This document shows positions 44,731-53,286 of a DNA stretch of 64,000 nucleotides, piece by piece. The stretch comes from Paenibacillus glycanilyticus (GTDB lineage: Bacteria; Bacillota; Bacilli; Paenibacillales; Paenibacillaceae). The notes under the pieces were generated by a model. It saw only the letters and a program-made list of their open reading frames with translations, did not search any database and was not told the origin of the DNA. How positions within the stretch are numbered: the stretch's first letter is position 1; the number at the start of each line of letters is the position of its first letter. Where the stretch lies: positions 62,001-126,000 of the forward strand of contig NZ_JAMBNP010000005.1 of the NCBI RefSeq assembly GCF_023715145.1, read 5' to 3'. Both the position numbers and the translations under genes were made by a program.

Positions 44731-46611
44731 TTGCTATCGTTCTACAAAAATGATGACTACCGGCGTTCGCCGATGATTGGGATTTGGCTGCTGCTCTTGA
44801 TTAAATCCGTTTTGTTCCGGCTCTTCCTGTTCGGCGAGATTCAAGGGAACGGCCTGCTGGCGGATGCGGCTGCCTGGCTTGGGCTGCTGCTTATCGTGGA
44901 TCTTGTCACGGCCGCAAGATGGAGAGGGATTGCTTACTGGGTAGTTAATCTGATCGTTTCCGCATTGCTGTTTGCCTCGACCGTCTATTTCAGCTATTAC
45001 GGCTCTGTGCCGACTTATACGGCCTTGAAGGCACTTGATCAAGTGAATCAGATTCAGGACAGCGTAGAGTCGCTTATTAAGAGCGTCTATTATATTTATT
45101 TTCTTGACCTTGCGATTCTAGCAATCTTATATTTGGTGCGTTTAATCAGAGGAACCCGGGTATCGGGACGGAAAAGAATTGGCCAGCTTCGGGTCGTTCT
45201 CGGAGGCCTGCTGGTATGCATCGTTGTATCCGGAAGCATGGTTTATGCGGGGAATAATATTCCGAACGAATTGGAGCAGGCCGAAGGCCTTGGCTTTATC
45301 GGATATCAGGCTGCTGCCGCCTGGGAGAACCAAAGCGAGAAGGCGATGGCGAGCAGCGGCGATATTGAACAGACCAAAGCCGAGATTGAAGCCCTTATGT
45401 CTTCTTATCCCTATCAGGATCAAACGGGGAATGTTCAGTTCGGAAGCGCTCAAGGGAAAAACGTGATTGTTGTTCAATTGGAAGCTTTTCAGAACTTTCC
45501 GCTTCATCTATCCGTTGGCGGGAAGGAGCTGACGCCGGTGCTCAACAAGCTGGCTGACGAGAGCTATTACTTCCCTCATATCTATCAACAGATTGGACAA
45601 GGCAACACGTCGGATGCGGAATTTATGTCGAACACTTCGATTTATCCGACGGGGGAGATTGCGATGTCGACGGGCTATGGCAACCGCGAACTCCCAAGTA
45701 TGCCGCGCATGCTCGAGAGCCGCGGATATGAAGCAAGCACGTTCCATGTGAACGACGTTACGTTCTGGGATCGGAACAAGCTGTATCCGGCCCTTGGCTT
45801 TAACCATTACTTTGATAAGCCGTATTACACAAATGATCATTTTAATGAGTTTGGCGCGTCGGATGAGGAGCTGTACCGGGTGGCGGTTGAAAAGCTGCAG
45901 GCGCTGCATGAGCAGAACAAGCCGTTTTATGCGCAGATGGTGACCGTATCGAGTCACTTCCCGTTTGAAGTTCCGGATGATCGAAAGACTCTTAACTTGC
46001 CTGCAGGTCTGGACGGAACGCAGCTGGGTAATTACCTGGAGGCCATCCACTACACGGATTATGCGCTTGGAACGCTTATTGACCGTTTGAAGGCGAACGG
46101 CATGTGGGAGGATACCGTGCTTGTTGCATACGGCGACCATTTCGGCCTGCAGCCGGAGAAGGCGAGCGCGGAGGAGATCAGCCAGAAGCTTGGCATGCAT
46201 TACGACGATCGGCTCAGCCGCTTCAACATTCCGCTCGTTATGCATGTTCCGGGTCAATCAGCTGGACAGGTGGTTGACCAGCCGGGCGGGCAGCTTGATA
46301 TTATGCCAACTCTTGCTAATCTGCTTGGCGTGAAGCCGGCAGACGAGGGCGTTGTTGCTTTTGGACATGACCTGTTGAACATAGACCATAACGTATTTGG
46401 CATGCGTTATTACCTGCCTACTGGCTCTTTCTTTAATAATGATATTCTGTTTGTTCCGGGCAAGGGCTTCGATGACGGAACAGCCTATTCGATCAAAACG
46501 ATGGAGCCTGTCGCTGACTTCGCCCAGTACCGCAATGATTATGGCTATATCATGAAGCTGATGAACCTCTCGGATCAATACGTCCGGCAATTGCCGAAGA
46601 GGGCTCCGTAA
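44731..46611 (+). CDS. LTA synthase family protein (alkaline-phosphatase-superfamily phosphoglycerol transferase)
   Basis: 626 residues. Five N-terminal membrane helices precede an extracellular sulfatase-like domain. The nucleophile is T293 in GQGNTSDAEFMS, with metal ligands expected in VVQLEAFQ (Glu) and YGDHFGLQ (Asp-His). It transfers glycerol phosphate from phosphatidylglycerol to lipoteichoic acid or a primer. TTG 44731 is chosen since AAGGAG (44715-44720) lies 10 nt before it; the GTG at 44722 touches that site. Confidence 0.9.
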   Translation: MLSFYKNDDYRRSPMIGIWLLLLIKSVLFRLFLFGEIQGNGLLADAAAWLGLLLIVDLVTAARWRGIAYWVVNLIVSALLFASTVYFSYYGSVPTYTALKALDQVNQIQDSVESLIKSVYYIYFLDLAILAILYLVRLIRGTRVSGRKRIGQLRVVLGGLLVCIVVSGSMVYAGNNIPNELEQAEGLGFIGYQAAAAWENQSEKAMASSGDIEQTKAEIEALMSSYPYQDQTGNVQFGSAQGKNVIVVQLEAFQNFPLHLSVGGKELTPVLNKLADESYYFPHIYQQIGQGNTSDAEFMSNTSIYPTGEIAMSTGYGNRELPSMPRMLESRGYEASTFHVNDVTFWDRNKLYPALGFNHYFDKPYYTNDHFNEFGASDEELYRVAVEKLQALHEQNKPFYAQMVTVSSHFPFEVPDDRKTLNLPAGLDGTQLGNYLEAIHYTDYALGTLIDRLKANGMWEDTVLVAYGDHFGLQPEKASAEEISQKLGMHYDDRLSRFNIPLVMHVPGQSAGQVVDQPGGQLDIMPTLANLLGVKPADEGVVAFGHDLLNIDHNVFGMRYYLPTGSFFNNDILFVPGKGFDDGTAYSIKTMEPVADFAQYRNDYGYIMKLMNLSDQYVRQLPKRAP

Positions 46612-46742
46612 ATGGCAGGATCGTCATGGCTTTAATGACGGAGATATCGTAGGTTCGTCATGATGGAAATGGATTCTCTTTCGGTCGCTGTTGCTCGCGC
46701 TTTGTTCCTTCAGGAGATCCATTTCCTCTATTCTAAGAAACC

Positions 46743-46776
46743 GACAAGGGCAGCCATTTGGCTGCCCTTGTTGTAT
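46743..46776 (+). terminator. Terminator
   Basis: ACAAGGGCAGCC, loop ATTT, GGCTGCCCTTGT, then TGT. It ends the LtaS-like gene; the 130 nt between holds nothing else I recognise. Confidence 0.8.
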
Positions 46777-46796
46777 TAAATACAATAGTCAATCTA

Positions 46797-46828
46797 AAAA
46801 AGGACAGCCCGGATTAACAAGCTGCCCT
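46797..46828 (-). terminator. Terminator of the convergent small gene
   Basis: On the - strand GGGCAGC pairs with GCTGTCC (one wobble), followed by TTTTTTAG. Confidence 0.65.
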
Positions 46829-46839
46829 CAAATGCTCAT

Positions 46840-47325
46840 TTAGCCCAGCTCCCGGCGAAAACCTTCCTCGGCCATGTATTCCTCAACTTCCTTATGCGTC
46901 TCAAACGCCATCTCCAGATTCATCCCGGAGTAGATGTACCACATATCGTCTTCCCATTTCACGACAAGGCTTTGATTCTCCTCGTTGGTCCACAGCTGAT
47001 CTTTCTTTTTCCGGTTGCGCGACGGTTTTGCCGCTGGCTCTTCCTCGCGTACCGACAATGAATCAATCGACTGGCGGAGCAGCGTCCGAAGCTGGAGCTC
47101 GTTATAGTCGCGGATATTGATCAGGCCTTTGTCGTCCTGGTTGAAGTTGCGCAGCAGGCCGGCGTAGACGAAGCCGTTACCGTTCGGGTGCAGATGGTAC
47201 ACGACGTTTTTCCGGTCGTACAGACTGTTCTCGAACTGGAAGTTCACTCGTCCCAAGGATACATCGGAGCGCTCAAGCTCCGGGAACGATTCAATAATTG
47301 CGAGCTTTTCTTCAAAGGTTAACAT
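46840..47325 (-). CDS. Hypothetical soluble protein
   Basis: 161 residues. It begins LTFEEKLAIIESFPEL and has a possible DNA- or nucleotide-unrelated alpha/beta domain (VVYHLHPNGNGFVYAGLL), a basic linker (PSRNRKKKDQLW) and a C-terminal segment LVVKWEDDMWYIYSGMNLEMAFETH. I do not recognise a family with a known role. The start at 47325 is chosen because GGAGG (47333-47337) is 7 nt upstream; the ATG at 47331 is adjacent to it. Monocistronic. Confidence 0.75.
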   Translation of the reverse strand: MLTFEEKLAIIESFPELERSDVSLGRVNFQFENSLYDRKNVVYHLHPNGNGFVYAGLLRNFNQDDKGLINIRDYNELQLRTLLRQSIDSLSVREEEPAAKPSRNRKKKDQLWTNEENQSLVVKWEDDMWYIYSGMNLEMAFETHKEVEEYMAEEGFRRELG

Positions 47326-47528
47326 TAACATCCTCCATCATCATGCCTAAATGTGCTTCGGCTATTATAGCACAAGCATAAGCTCCTTACGAAGCGGCAT
47401 CCCCGACTGTGCGCTGCAACTAAAGAGCGATGCCCCTCATTAGTCGCCGCCACAAAGTTGCGCGAAGCTCGTTTACTCCTCCGGCCAATAAACCATATGA
47501 TTAGGGGAAACGAAGGGAGCGAGAGAGA

Positions 47529-48008
47529 GTGAACCATGATCATACGTATTATTTGAAATACTGCATTGAGGTGTCCCGCAAGTCGAGAGATAACGGCAAT
47601 ACCCCGTTTGGCGCGATACTTGTGAATGACCGGGGAGAGATCGTTCTGGAACAGGAGAACGTAGAAGTAACCGAAAAACGCTGCACCGGCCATGCCGAAA
47701 CCGCCCTTATGGAGAAAGCGTCGCATCAGTACGAGCATCATGATCTGTGGAACTATACGCTCTATACAACCTTCGAGCCATGCGCCATGTGTTCCGGAGC
47801 GATTTATTGGGGGAACGTAGGCAAAGTGGTCTACGCGGCAACGGAAGAGGCATTGCTGAAGCTGACCGGGGATCATGAGCAAAATCCGACGTTTAATTTG
47901 CCTTGCAGGGATATTTTCGCTAAGGGTCAAAAGCCTATTGAAGTGATTGGACCCTTCCCCGAGCTTGAGGAAGAGGTTGTTGCCGTTCATAAGGGGTACT
48001 GGGAGTAA
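47529..48008 (+). CDS. Nucleoside/nucleobase deaminase (cytidine deaminase-like)
   Basis: 159 residues. Zinc motifs HAETALME (His-Ala-Glu) and EPCAMCSGAIYW (PCxxC) define the CDA superfamily. Length and the NTPFGAILVND segment point to a guanine-deaminase or TadA-like member; the C-terminal NPTFNLPCRDIFAKG is more like purine deaminases than tRNA-specific TadA. Start GTG 47529 follows AGGGAGCGAG. The gene precedes the hairpin array B and yunB on the same strand. Confidence 0.88.
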   Translation: MNHDHTYYLKYCIEVSRKSRDNGNTPFGAILVNDRGEIVLEQENVEVTEKRCTGHAETALMEKASHQYEHHDLWNYTLYTTFEPCAMCSGAIYWGNVGKVVYAATEEALLKLTGDHEQNPTFNLPCRDIFAKGQKPIEVIGPFPELEEEVVAVHKGYWE

Positions 48009-48094
48009 ACATTTCTATCGTCAAAGCCTCGTTACGGGGAGGTCGTCTTTTTTGTCCTTGCTCTGCATAAGCATGTAAAGGAATGGGACAGCAC

Positions 48095-48280
48095 GAATTA
48101 CCACAAATGGCTGATATCAAGCCATCAGTGTGATAATTCTTTGGACTATGCTTACGAGGCAAGAATTATCACAAATGGCTGATATCAAGCCATATGTGTG
48201 ATAATTCTTTGGACTATGCTTACGAGGCAAGAATTACCACAAATGGCTGATATCAAGCCATCAGTGTGATAATTCTTTTT
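48095..48280 (+). repeat. Tandem array of three 68-bp hairpin repeats (array B)
   Basis: Stems begin at 48095, 48163 and 48231, exactly 68 bp apart. Each unit on the + strand has GAATTAYCACA, an inner ATGGCT/AGCCAT stem around GATATCA, then TGTGATAATTC and the linker ACTATGCTTACGAGGCAAGA. Only copy 2 has the perfect outer stem (T instead of C) and ATG rather than CAG in the 3' bulge. The last copy ends in TTCTTTTT directly followed by AGGAGGG, the ribosome-binding site of yunB. The unit is homologous to the 72-bp repeats at 38829-39109. Confidence 0.9.
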
Positions 48281-48296
48281 AGGAGGGCGATGGAAC

Positions 48297-49430
48297 GTGA
48301 CGAAATGGGGAAGAAGAGGATGGCTGCTCCGTTCGCTTGGCCTGAGCCGGCAGCAATTATGGTCTAATCGTCCTTTTACAAAGGTCAAGCGGGTCAGTTG
48401 GGGAAGCAAACTCTCTGCTCCAAGCAGCGCGCCAAAGCCATGGGGAACAAGCAAGTGGCGATCTCCGCGCAAGCCAAAGCCAGCCAGCAGCTGGGGAGGC
48501 ATGTGGCAGCCGCGCAAACGTCCGGTCAGACCGGCGGGCAGGGGCATCAAGACGATGAGCATCAGCTCGGCCGGCAGCGGGAGCGGAGGAACGAGACTGA
48601 AGCCCGGCAAACGGCGAACGAAGCTGTGGATTGTCGTCACCATTCTTGTCCTTCTTTTCGGAACCATCCAATCCCTTGTCTATATCGAGAAGCATCTTCG
48701 TCCGCCTCTTATGAAGGTAGCGCAGCTGCGGATCAAGCAGGTCGCTACTCAGGCGATTAACAAGGCTACAACCGATGAGGTAGTAAACAATGCGGATTTC
48801 GAGAAGCTGATTGATTGGAAAATGAACAGCGGCGGCAAAGTATCCGGCTTTATGCTGAACTATGCGGAGCACACGAAGATCCGGTCAGAGACGATCAAGA
48901 CGGTACAGGCTACGCTTGATGATCTGAAGGAAATACCCGAGCATATTCCGGTCGGCAACGCGCTCGGCAGTGCGCTCATCTCTACATACGGTCCAAGAAT
49001 ACCGGTCAAATTCGAACCGGTTGGCGCTGTTAAAGTAGATCTGAATACGCGCCAGACGAATGCCGGCATCAATATGATTCTAATCGAAGTGTACATTCAT
49101 ATCGTGTCCGAGGTGGCGATTATCGTTCCGTTCGAGACCGATCCCCAGATCGTAGAGACGGAAATCCCGATCTCCTACCTGCTTGTTGTCGGGGATGTGC
49201 CGATGTATTACTACGATAATGAAGGCAAGGCGGTTGGGGAATCCGCCCCTGACGCTCCGAATATTTCTCTGCCGATGTCCAAGGGCGAGGGAGTAACCCA
49301 GCCTTCGGACGGAAGCATGCTGAAGGAGCAGCTGGAATCCGAGGATTCTCCTCTGCCTTCCGGCAACAGCAGCAATTCAGCCAACAGCGCAGGGAATGCG
49401 AATGCGGGCAATGCCGGTGACGGCGGCTGA
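48297..49430 (+). CDS. yunB: Sporulation protein YunB
   Basis: 377 residues, longer than Bacillus YunB (about 250). A ~110-residue Lys/Arg/Pro/Ser-rich cytoplasmic extension precedes the single TM helix (LWIVVTILVLLFGTIQSLVY). The conserved domain follows, with IPVGNALGSALISTYGPRIPVKFEPVGAVKVD, and a Gly/Asn/Ser-rich tail ends the protein. YunB is expressed in the mother cell during sporulation. GTG 48297 has AGGAGGG 9 nt upstream. A later ATG (about codon 87, MSISSAG) would give a protein of normal length and cannot be excluded. Confidence 0.85.
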   Translation: MTKWGRRGWLLRSLGLSRQQLWSNRPFTKVKRVSWGSKLSAPSSAPKPWGTSKWRSPRKPKPASSWGGMWQPRKRPVRPAGRGIKTMSISSAGSGSGGTRLKPGKRRTKLWIVVTILVLLFGTIQSLVYIEKHLRPPLMKVAQLRIKQVATQAINKATTDEVVNNADFEKLIDWKMNSGGKVSGFMLNYAEHTKIRSETIKTVQATLDDLKEIPEHIPVGNALGSALISTYGPRIPVKFEPVGAVKVDLNTRQTNAGINMILIEVYIHIVSEVAIIVPFETDPQIVETEIPISYLLVVGDVPMYYYDNEGKAVGESAPDAPNISLPMSKGEGVTQPSDGSMLKEQLESEDSPLPSGNSSNSANSAGNANAGNAGDGG

Positions 49431-49436
49431 AAAAAA

Positions 49437-49487
49437 TAAAAGGGGCATCCTCAAAGGTCTACTGGCCTTTGGGGATCGCCCCTTTTA
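49437..49487. terminator. Bidirectional terminator
   Basis: AAAAGGGGC-ATCCTCAAAGG pairs with CCTTTGGGGAT-CGCCCCTTTT. It lies between the convergent yunB and peptidase genes. Confidence 0.88.
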
Positions 49488-50534
49488 ATGATTTGACCGT
49501 AACCGCCTGCGCTCATCCTGTTCCCAACGTCTTAAGAGCGGATAGGGATCAAATGCCCATTCGATAAGTCCGCGGTCGCGATATACCCCGTAATGCAGAT
49601 GCGGCGGGAATTTCCCTTGCGTTCCGGGCTTGCCGTAACCGGAGCTGCCGACCCATCCGATGGTTTGACCGGGCTTGACGATGGTCCCGATGCCTACTGT
49701 CTTGTCAAAGCCGGACAAGTGAGCGTAATAGTGATAATAATTGTTGAGATCCCGAATGCCGATTCTCCAGCCCCCATACGGATTCCAGCCTTTTATCTCC
49801 ACGACGCCAAAGCAGGTGCTTCGGACAGGAATGCCGTGATTGGCGAAAATATCGGTTCCCTCATGAGTCCGCCGTCCTCCCCACCCGCGGGCATTGCCCC
49901 ATGTGCTTCGGTACGAATAATTCGTTCCGACCGGGACGGGAAACGCATGCTCGAACAGATCTAAACGGCCAAAGGTAGCATAAATGCTGGAAAACTGCTG
50001 AATACGCTGCACGGCTCTGCTGTTATGGTAGTACTCCCATACGCCAATGGCGAAATCATCCTCGGTTGATCCGCCATACTGCAGCATTCTTGTCGCTACG
50101 GAATAGAGCAGATCGAGATCGTTTGTACGGTCGGCAAAACCGTCACCGTCGCCGTCACGGCCAACTCCGTTGAACCATTGAATCGAAGCCGGCACGTTAT
50201 CGGCCGAATCCGGATTAAGAGCGCCTGACCATTGCTCCTCATCCATATAAATACCTACGATACTTCCTAACGGAGGACGCGCCTTTGGCCGGGCCTTGGA
50301 CAGCGTACGCTCATATTGGTCAACGGCTGCGAGCCGGTACCAAGGAATACCTGTGACTTCGCTAAGCCGGTCGTAAAGCTGCTGTCTCGTGACTAACGGA
50401 TCAACCTCCCCGCCGGAAGACTGGACCTGGGCTGGTTCAGCTTTGCTGACGCTGGGATTTGCATAGCCTGATTGCCCGGTCACGAGCATGGAAGCGACAA
50501 CGGCAGCCAACGCAATAGAAAAAGTCTGTTTCAA
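49485..50534 (-). CDS. M23 (LytM-type) peptidase, LytH-like
   Basis: 349 residues. Signal peptide about 1-25 (ending SGYA), a ~170-residue N-terminal region, then the LytM zinc domain with RRTHEGTDIFA (HxxxD), YYHYYAHLSGF and PPHLHYGVY (HxH). Position between yunB and lipA matches Bacillus lytH (yunA), a sporulation peptidoglycan endopeptidase acting on spore cortex precursors. TTG 50534 is chosen since AAAGGGTGG precedes it by 5 nt; the GTG at 50543 lies within that site. Confidence 0.88.
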   Translation of the reverse strand: MKQTFSIALAAVVASMLVTGQSGYANPSVSKAEPAQVQSSGGEVDPLVTRQQLYDRLSEVTGIPWYRLAAVDQYERTLSKARPKARPPLGSIVGIYMDEEQWSGALNPDSADNVPASIQWFNGVGRDGDGDGFADRTNDLDLLYSVATRMLQYGGSTEDDFAIGVWEYYHNSRAVQRIQQFSSIYATFGRLDLFEHAFPVPVGTNYSYRSTWGNARGWGGRRTHEGTDIFANHGIPVRSTCFGVVEIKGWNPYGGWRIGIRDLNNYYHYYAHLSGFDKTVGIGTIVKPGQTIGWVGSSGYGKPGTQGKFPPHLHYGVYRDRGLIEWAFDPYPLLRRWEQDERRRLRSNH

Positions 50535-50665
50535 TCGTTCCACCCTTTCGAAAGCTCAAAGCAATATTCGTTATGTTTTGCAAATCATTGGATTTTATCC
50601 GAACTATGCTATAATAAACGGTGAGATTCAGCTGTCCAATTGAAAGCGAAAGCAGGGAATTCCAG

Positions 50666-51565
50666 ATGAAATCAGACAAAGAAAAATTAAAAAAGCCGGA
50701 CTGGCTTAAAATAAAGCTTACAACCGAAGGCAACTACGCCGAGATTAAAGACATGATGCGTACCAAGACGCTTCATACGGTCTGCGAGGAAGCCCGCTGC
50801 CCGAATATTTATGAATGCTGGGCGAACCGTACCGCAACCTTTATGATTCTGGGCGATATTTGTACGCGTGCCTGCCGTTTCTGCGCGGTGAAGACGGGTC
50901 TTCCTACCGAGCTTGATCTGCAGGAGCCGCAGCGCGTGGCGGAAGCCGCCGAGCAAATGGGTCTGCGCCACTGCGTGGTTACTTCCGTGGCACGCGATGA
51001 TCTGGCCGATGGCGGAGCATCGATCTTCGCCGGCACGATTCGCGCCATTCGCGAACGGATGCCGTTTACACGGGTAGAAGTGCTTATTCCCGACTTTATG
51101 GGTAATGCCGATTCGCTTCAGGTGGTCATGGATGCCAAGCCGGACATTCTGAACCATAACATCGAGACGGTTGAGCGGATGTCGAACCGTGTGCGGGCGA
51201 AAGCGAAATACAGACGATCCCTTGAGCTCTTGAAGCGCGCGAAGGAAATGAATCCGAAGATTCCTACAAAATCAAGCATAATGCTTGGCGTTGGCGAAAC
51301 GTATGAAGAAGTGCTGCAGGCGATGGACGATCTGCGTGCGGTAGATTGCAATATTCTGACGCTGGGTCAATATTTGCAGCCTACGCCAAATCACATGCCA
51401 ATCGCGCGTTATGTGCATCCTGACGAATTCAAAAGCTTGAAGGAGGAAGGGTACAAGCGGGGATTCCGGCATGTGGAGTCAGGACCGCTGGTACGGAGCT
51501 CTTACCATGCGCATGAACAGACCGATTCCGCGGAAGCGCATGAACGCGAGCTTAGCAACGCATAG
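50666..51565 (+). CDS. lipA: Lipoyl synthase
   Basis: 299 residues. A radical SAM enzyme that inserts two sulfurs into octanoyl groups on lipoyl domains. The auxiliary cluster is [12 protein letters not shown] and the SAM cluster CTRACRFC (CX3CX2C). The C-terminal [10 protein letters not shown] supplies the conserved serine that ligates the auxiliary cluster. ATG 50666 has CAGGG upstream; an open frame runs 15 codons further back without a site. Divergent from the peptidase and upstream of yutD, as in Bacillus. Confidence 0.95.
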   Translation: MKSDKEKLKKPDWLKIKLTTEGNYAEIKDMMRTKTLHTVCEEARCPNIYECWANRTATFMILGDICTRACRFCAVKTGLPTELDLQEPQRVAEAAEQMGLRHCVVTSVARDDLADGGASIFAGTIRAIRERMPFTRVEVLIPDFMGNADSLQVVMDAKPDILNHNIETVERMSNRVRAKAKYRRSLELLKRAKEMNPKIPTKSSIMLGVGETYEEVLQAMDDLRAVDCNILTLGQYLQPTPNHMPIARYVHPDEFKSLKEEGYKRGFRHVESGPLVRSSYHAHEQTDSAEAHERELSNA

Positions 51566-51600
51566 CTTCTATTGGGGAATTCGAAAGAGGGGAAACGGGA

Positions 51601-52335
51601 TTGATCCAAATCGGCGGCAAAGTATATGAACTTATTCATGAAAATCGAAACGGCTGGAACGCGGATGCGTTCAAGGATCGTTACAGTGAAGTGCTAGAGC
51701 GTTATGATTTTATCATTGGCGACTGGGGTTACAGCCAGCTGCGGCTGAAGGGCTTTTTCAAAGACAATCACATGAAAGCAACGAAAGACAGCGCGTTCTC
51801 GGGAATGTCCGATTACATCAATGAATACTGTAATTTCGGCTGCGCTTATTTCGTTCTGGAGAAGACCGGCACGATTAAGAAATCAACGGATGATGAAGAA
51901 GCCGGCGATGAACAGGATGCCCCTCTCAAGCAGGACGCCGTCGTGCAGGAGCGCACCGATGCGGAGGACGAGCAGGAGGCAGGCGCAGCATCGCTTGCGG
52001 ATGCGATATTGGCTGGTGCGGCAGCAGCGGCTAGAGAAAGCGCAGCGGCAGGCAAGAGCAATGGCCGTCATGGGGAAGAAGCTCAGCAGCAGCCATCCCG
52101 TCAGCAGCATCGCAGCGGGAAGGACCAGCACAGAAGAAGCTACCGTCCGAACAGCAAGAAGCCCATCAGACCGGCAGCGAACAAGGATGTGGCCGCGACA
52201 TCCGAGCAAGCAACGGTTCATGCGCAATCGGGTCAGAAGCCAAGAGAACGCGACAGAAACAGAGAACGCAGCAAGGATCACAATAAGGATCACAATAAAG
52301 AGCAACGCAAAGAGCAGGGAAGCCGTCAATCCTGA
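51601..52335 (+). CDS. yutD: YutD-family protein with a long charged tail
   Basis: 244 residues. The N-terminal 85 residues match YutD (DUF1027): YELIHENRNGWNADAFKDRY, YDFIIGDWGYSQLRLKGFF, INEYCNFGCAYFVLEK. About 155 residues of low-complexity Ala/Glu/Gln/Arg sequence follow, becoming strongly basic and ending KDHNKDHNKEQRKEQGSRQ. Bacillus YutD lacks such a tail from memory. TTG 51601 follows GAGGGGAAA. Downstream of lipA by 35 nt, likely the same operon. Confidence 0.85.
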   Translation: MIQIGGKVYELIHENRNGWNADAFKDRYSEVLERYDFIIGDWGYSQLRLKGFFKDNHMKATKDSAFSGMSDYINEYCNFGCAYFVLEKTGTIKKSTDDEEAGDEQDAPLKQDAVVQERTDAEDEQEAGAASLADAILAGAAAAARESAAAGKSNGRHGEEAQQQPSRQQHRSGKDQHRRSYRPNSKKPIRPAANKDVAATSEQATVHAQSGQKPRERDRNRERSKDHNKDHNKEQRKEQGSRQS

Positions 52336-52354
52336 TGGCTGCTATACCAAACAA

Positions 52355-52401
52355 AAAGGGCTGTCCAAAGGTCGTGTTGACCTGAGGACAGCCCTTTTTT
52401 T
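52355..52401. terminator. Bidirectional terminator
   Basis: AAGGGCTGTCC pairs with GGACAGCCCTT, with A5 before and T7 after. It lies between yutD and nadK. Confidence 0.9.
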
Positions 52402-52410
52402 ACTTATAAG

Positions 52411-53199
52411 CTACATATCGACAAACGCATCGCGGACGCGGTTCCAGAACGGAAACGGACGGTAGCGGGCAAAGCTGACTTTGCGCGTAGAGACACTGCA
52501 GCGGATGGAACGGATATCCGTGCGTTGAAGGCTCAGATGATCAATCGTAAGCAGCAACCGCTGCTCCTTCTTGGAAATAATATCGCAGTGATGATGCTGC
52601 GGCAGCAGGAATGACGAGCCTAGCGTGCGGTAGACGCGGTTATTAATTGACGCGATCTCGGCAATCTGCAGCGATTCAATGGATGGATGGACGATGGCGC
52701 CGCCGACGCTTTTGTTATAAGCGGTGCTTCCAGACGGGGTGGAAATAACGATTCCGTCGCCCCGGAACATTTCGAAGGACTCATCGTTAACGCTAAGCTG
52801 TACAACGAGAGTCGCGTCAACGCCTTTTAACGTAAATTCGTTTAGCGCCAAGTAGTAATAATTTTGCTCATCGGTCTCCACCGCGATTTCCGCGAGCGGA
52901 TAACGGACGAGATGGGGCGTTTCTTCCGCCATCAAGGTGACAAGCGTCTCTAATTCATCTGCTTTCCAGTCGGCGTAAAAGCCCAAATGGCCTGTATGAA
53001 TACCAACAAAGGATACATCGGTTACCCGGTCGATATATTTGTGGAAAGCCTGGAGCAGCGTTCCGTCTCCGCCGATGGACACAATGACGTCCGGCGTGTC
53101 GTCATGACGCGTAAGACCGCGTTCTGCCGCCAGTTGATGGAATCGCTCCGCTAATGATTTCGATAATTGATCGCCACGATCGATGACTGCATATTTCAA
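52411..53199 (-). CDS. nadK: NAD kinase
   Basis: 262 residues. It phosphorylates NAD to NADP. Motifs: IVSIGGDGTLLQAF (GGDG), GIHTGHLGFYAD, LALNEFTLKG (NE) and GIVISTPSGSTAYNKS. The length is that of Firmicute cytosolic NAD kinases. TTG 53199 has GGAAGGGG about 10 nt upstream. It is convergent with yutD. Confidence 0.95.
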   Translation of the reverse strand: MKYAVIDRGDQLSKSLAERFHQLAAERGLTRHDDTPDVIVSIGGDGTLLQAFHKYIDRVTDVSFVGIHTGHLGFYADWKADELETLVTLMAEETPHLVRYPLAEIAVETDEQNYYYLALNEFTLKGVDATLVVQLSVNDESFEMFRGDGIVISTPSGSTAYNKSVGGAIVHPSIESLQIAEIASINNRVYRTLGSSFLLPQHHHCDIISKKEQRLLLTIDHLSLQRTDIRSIRCSVSTRKVSFARYRPFPFWNRVRDAFVDM

Positions 53200-53286
53200 G
53201 AAATTTAAACCCCTTCCGGCCTATTGCAAAGATACTAATGATGATATAGGAATATGGCTTCAAATTCAACGCCGACACCAAAAAGT

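Noticed and set aside
51821-52465. 214-codon + strand ORF overlapping yutD and the terminator
   Set aside because: It runs through the terminator hairpin and into the end of nadK; its Arg/Ser-rich sequence is the +1 frame of the YutD tail.
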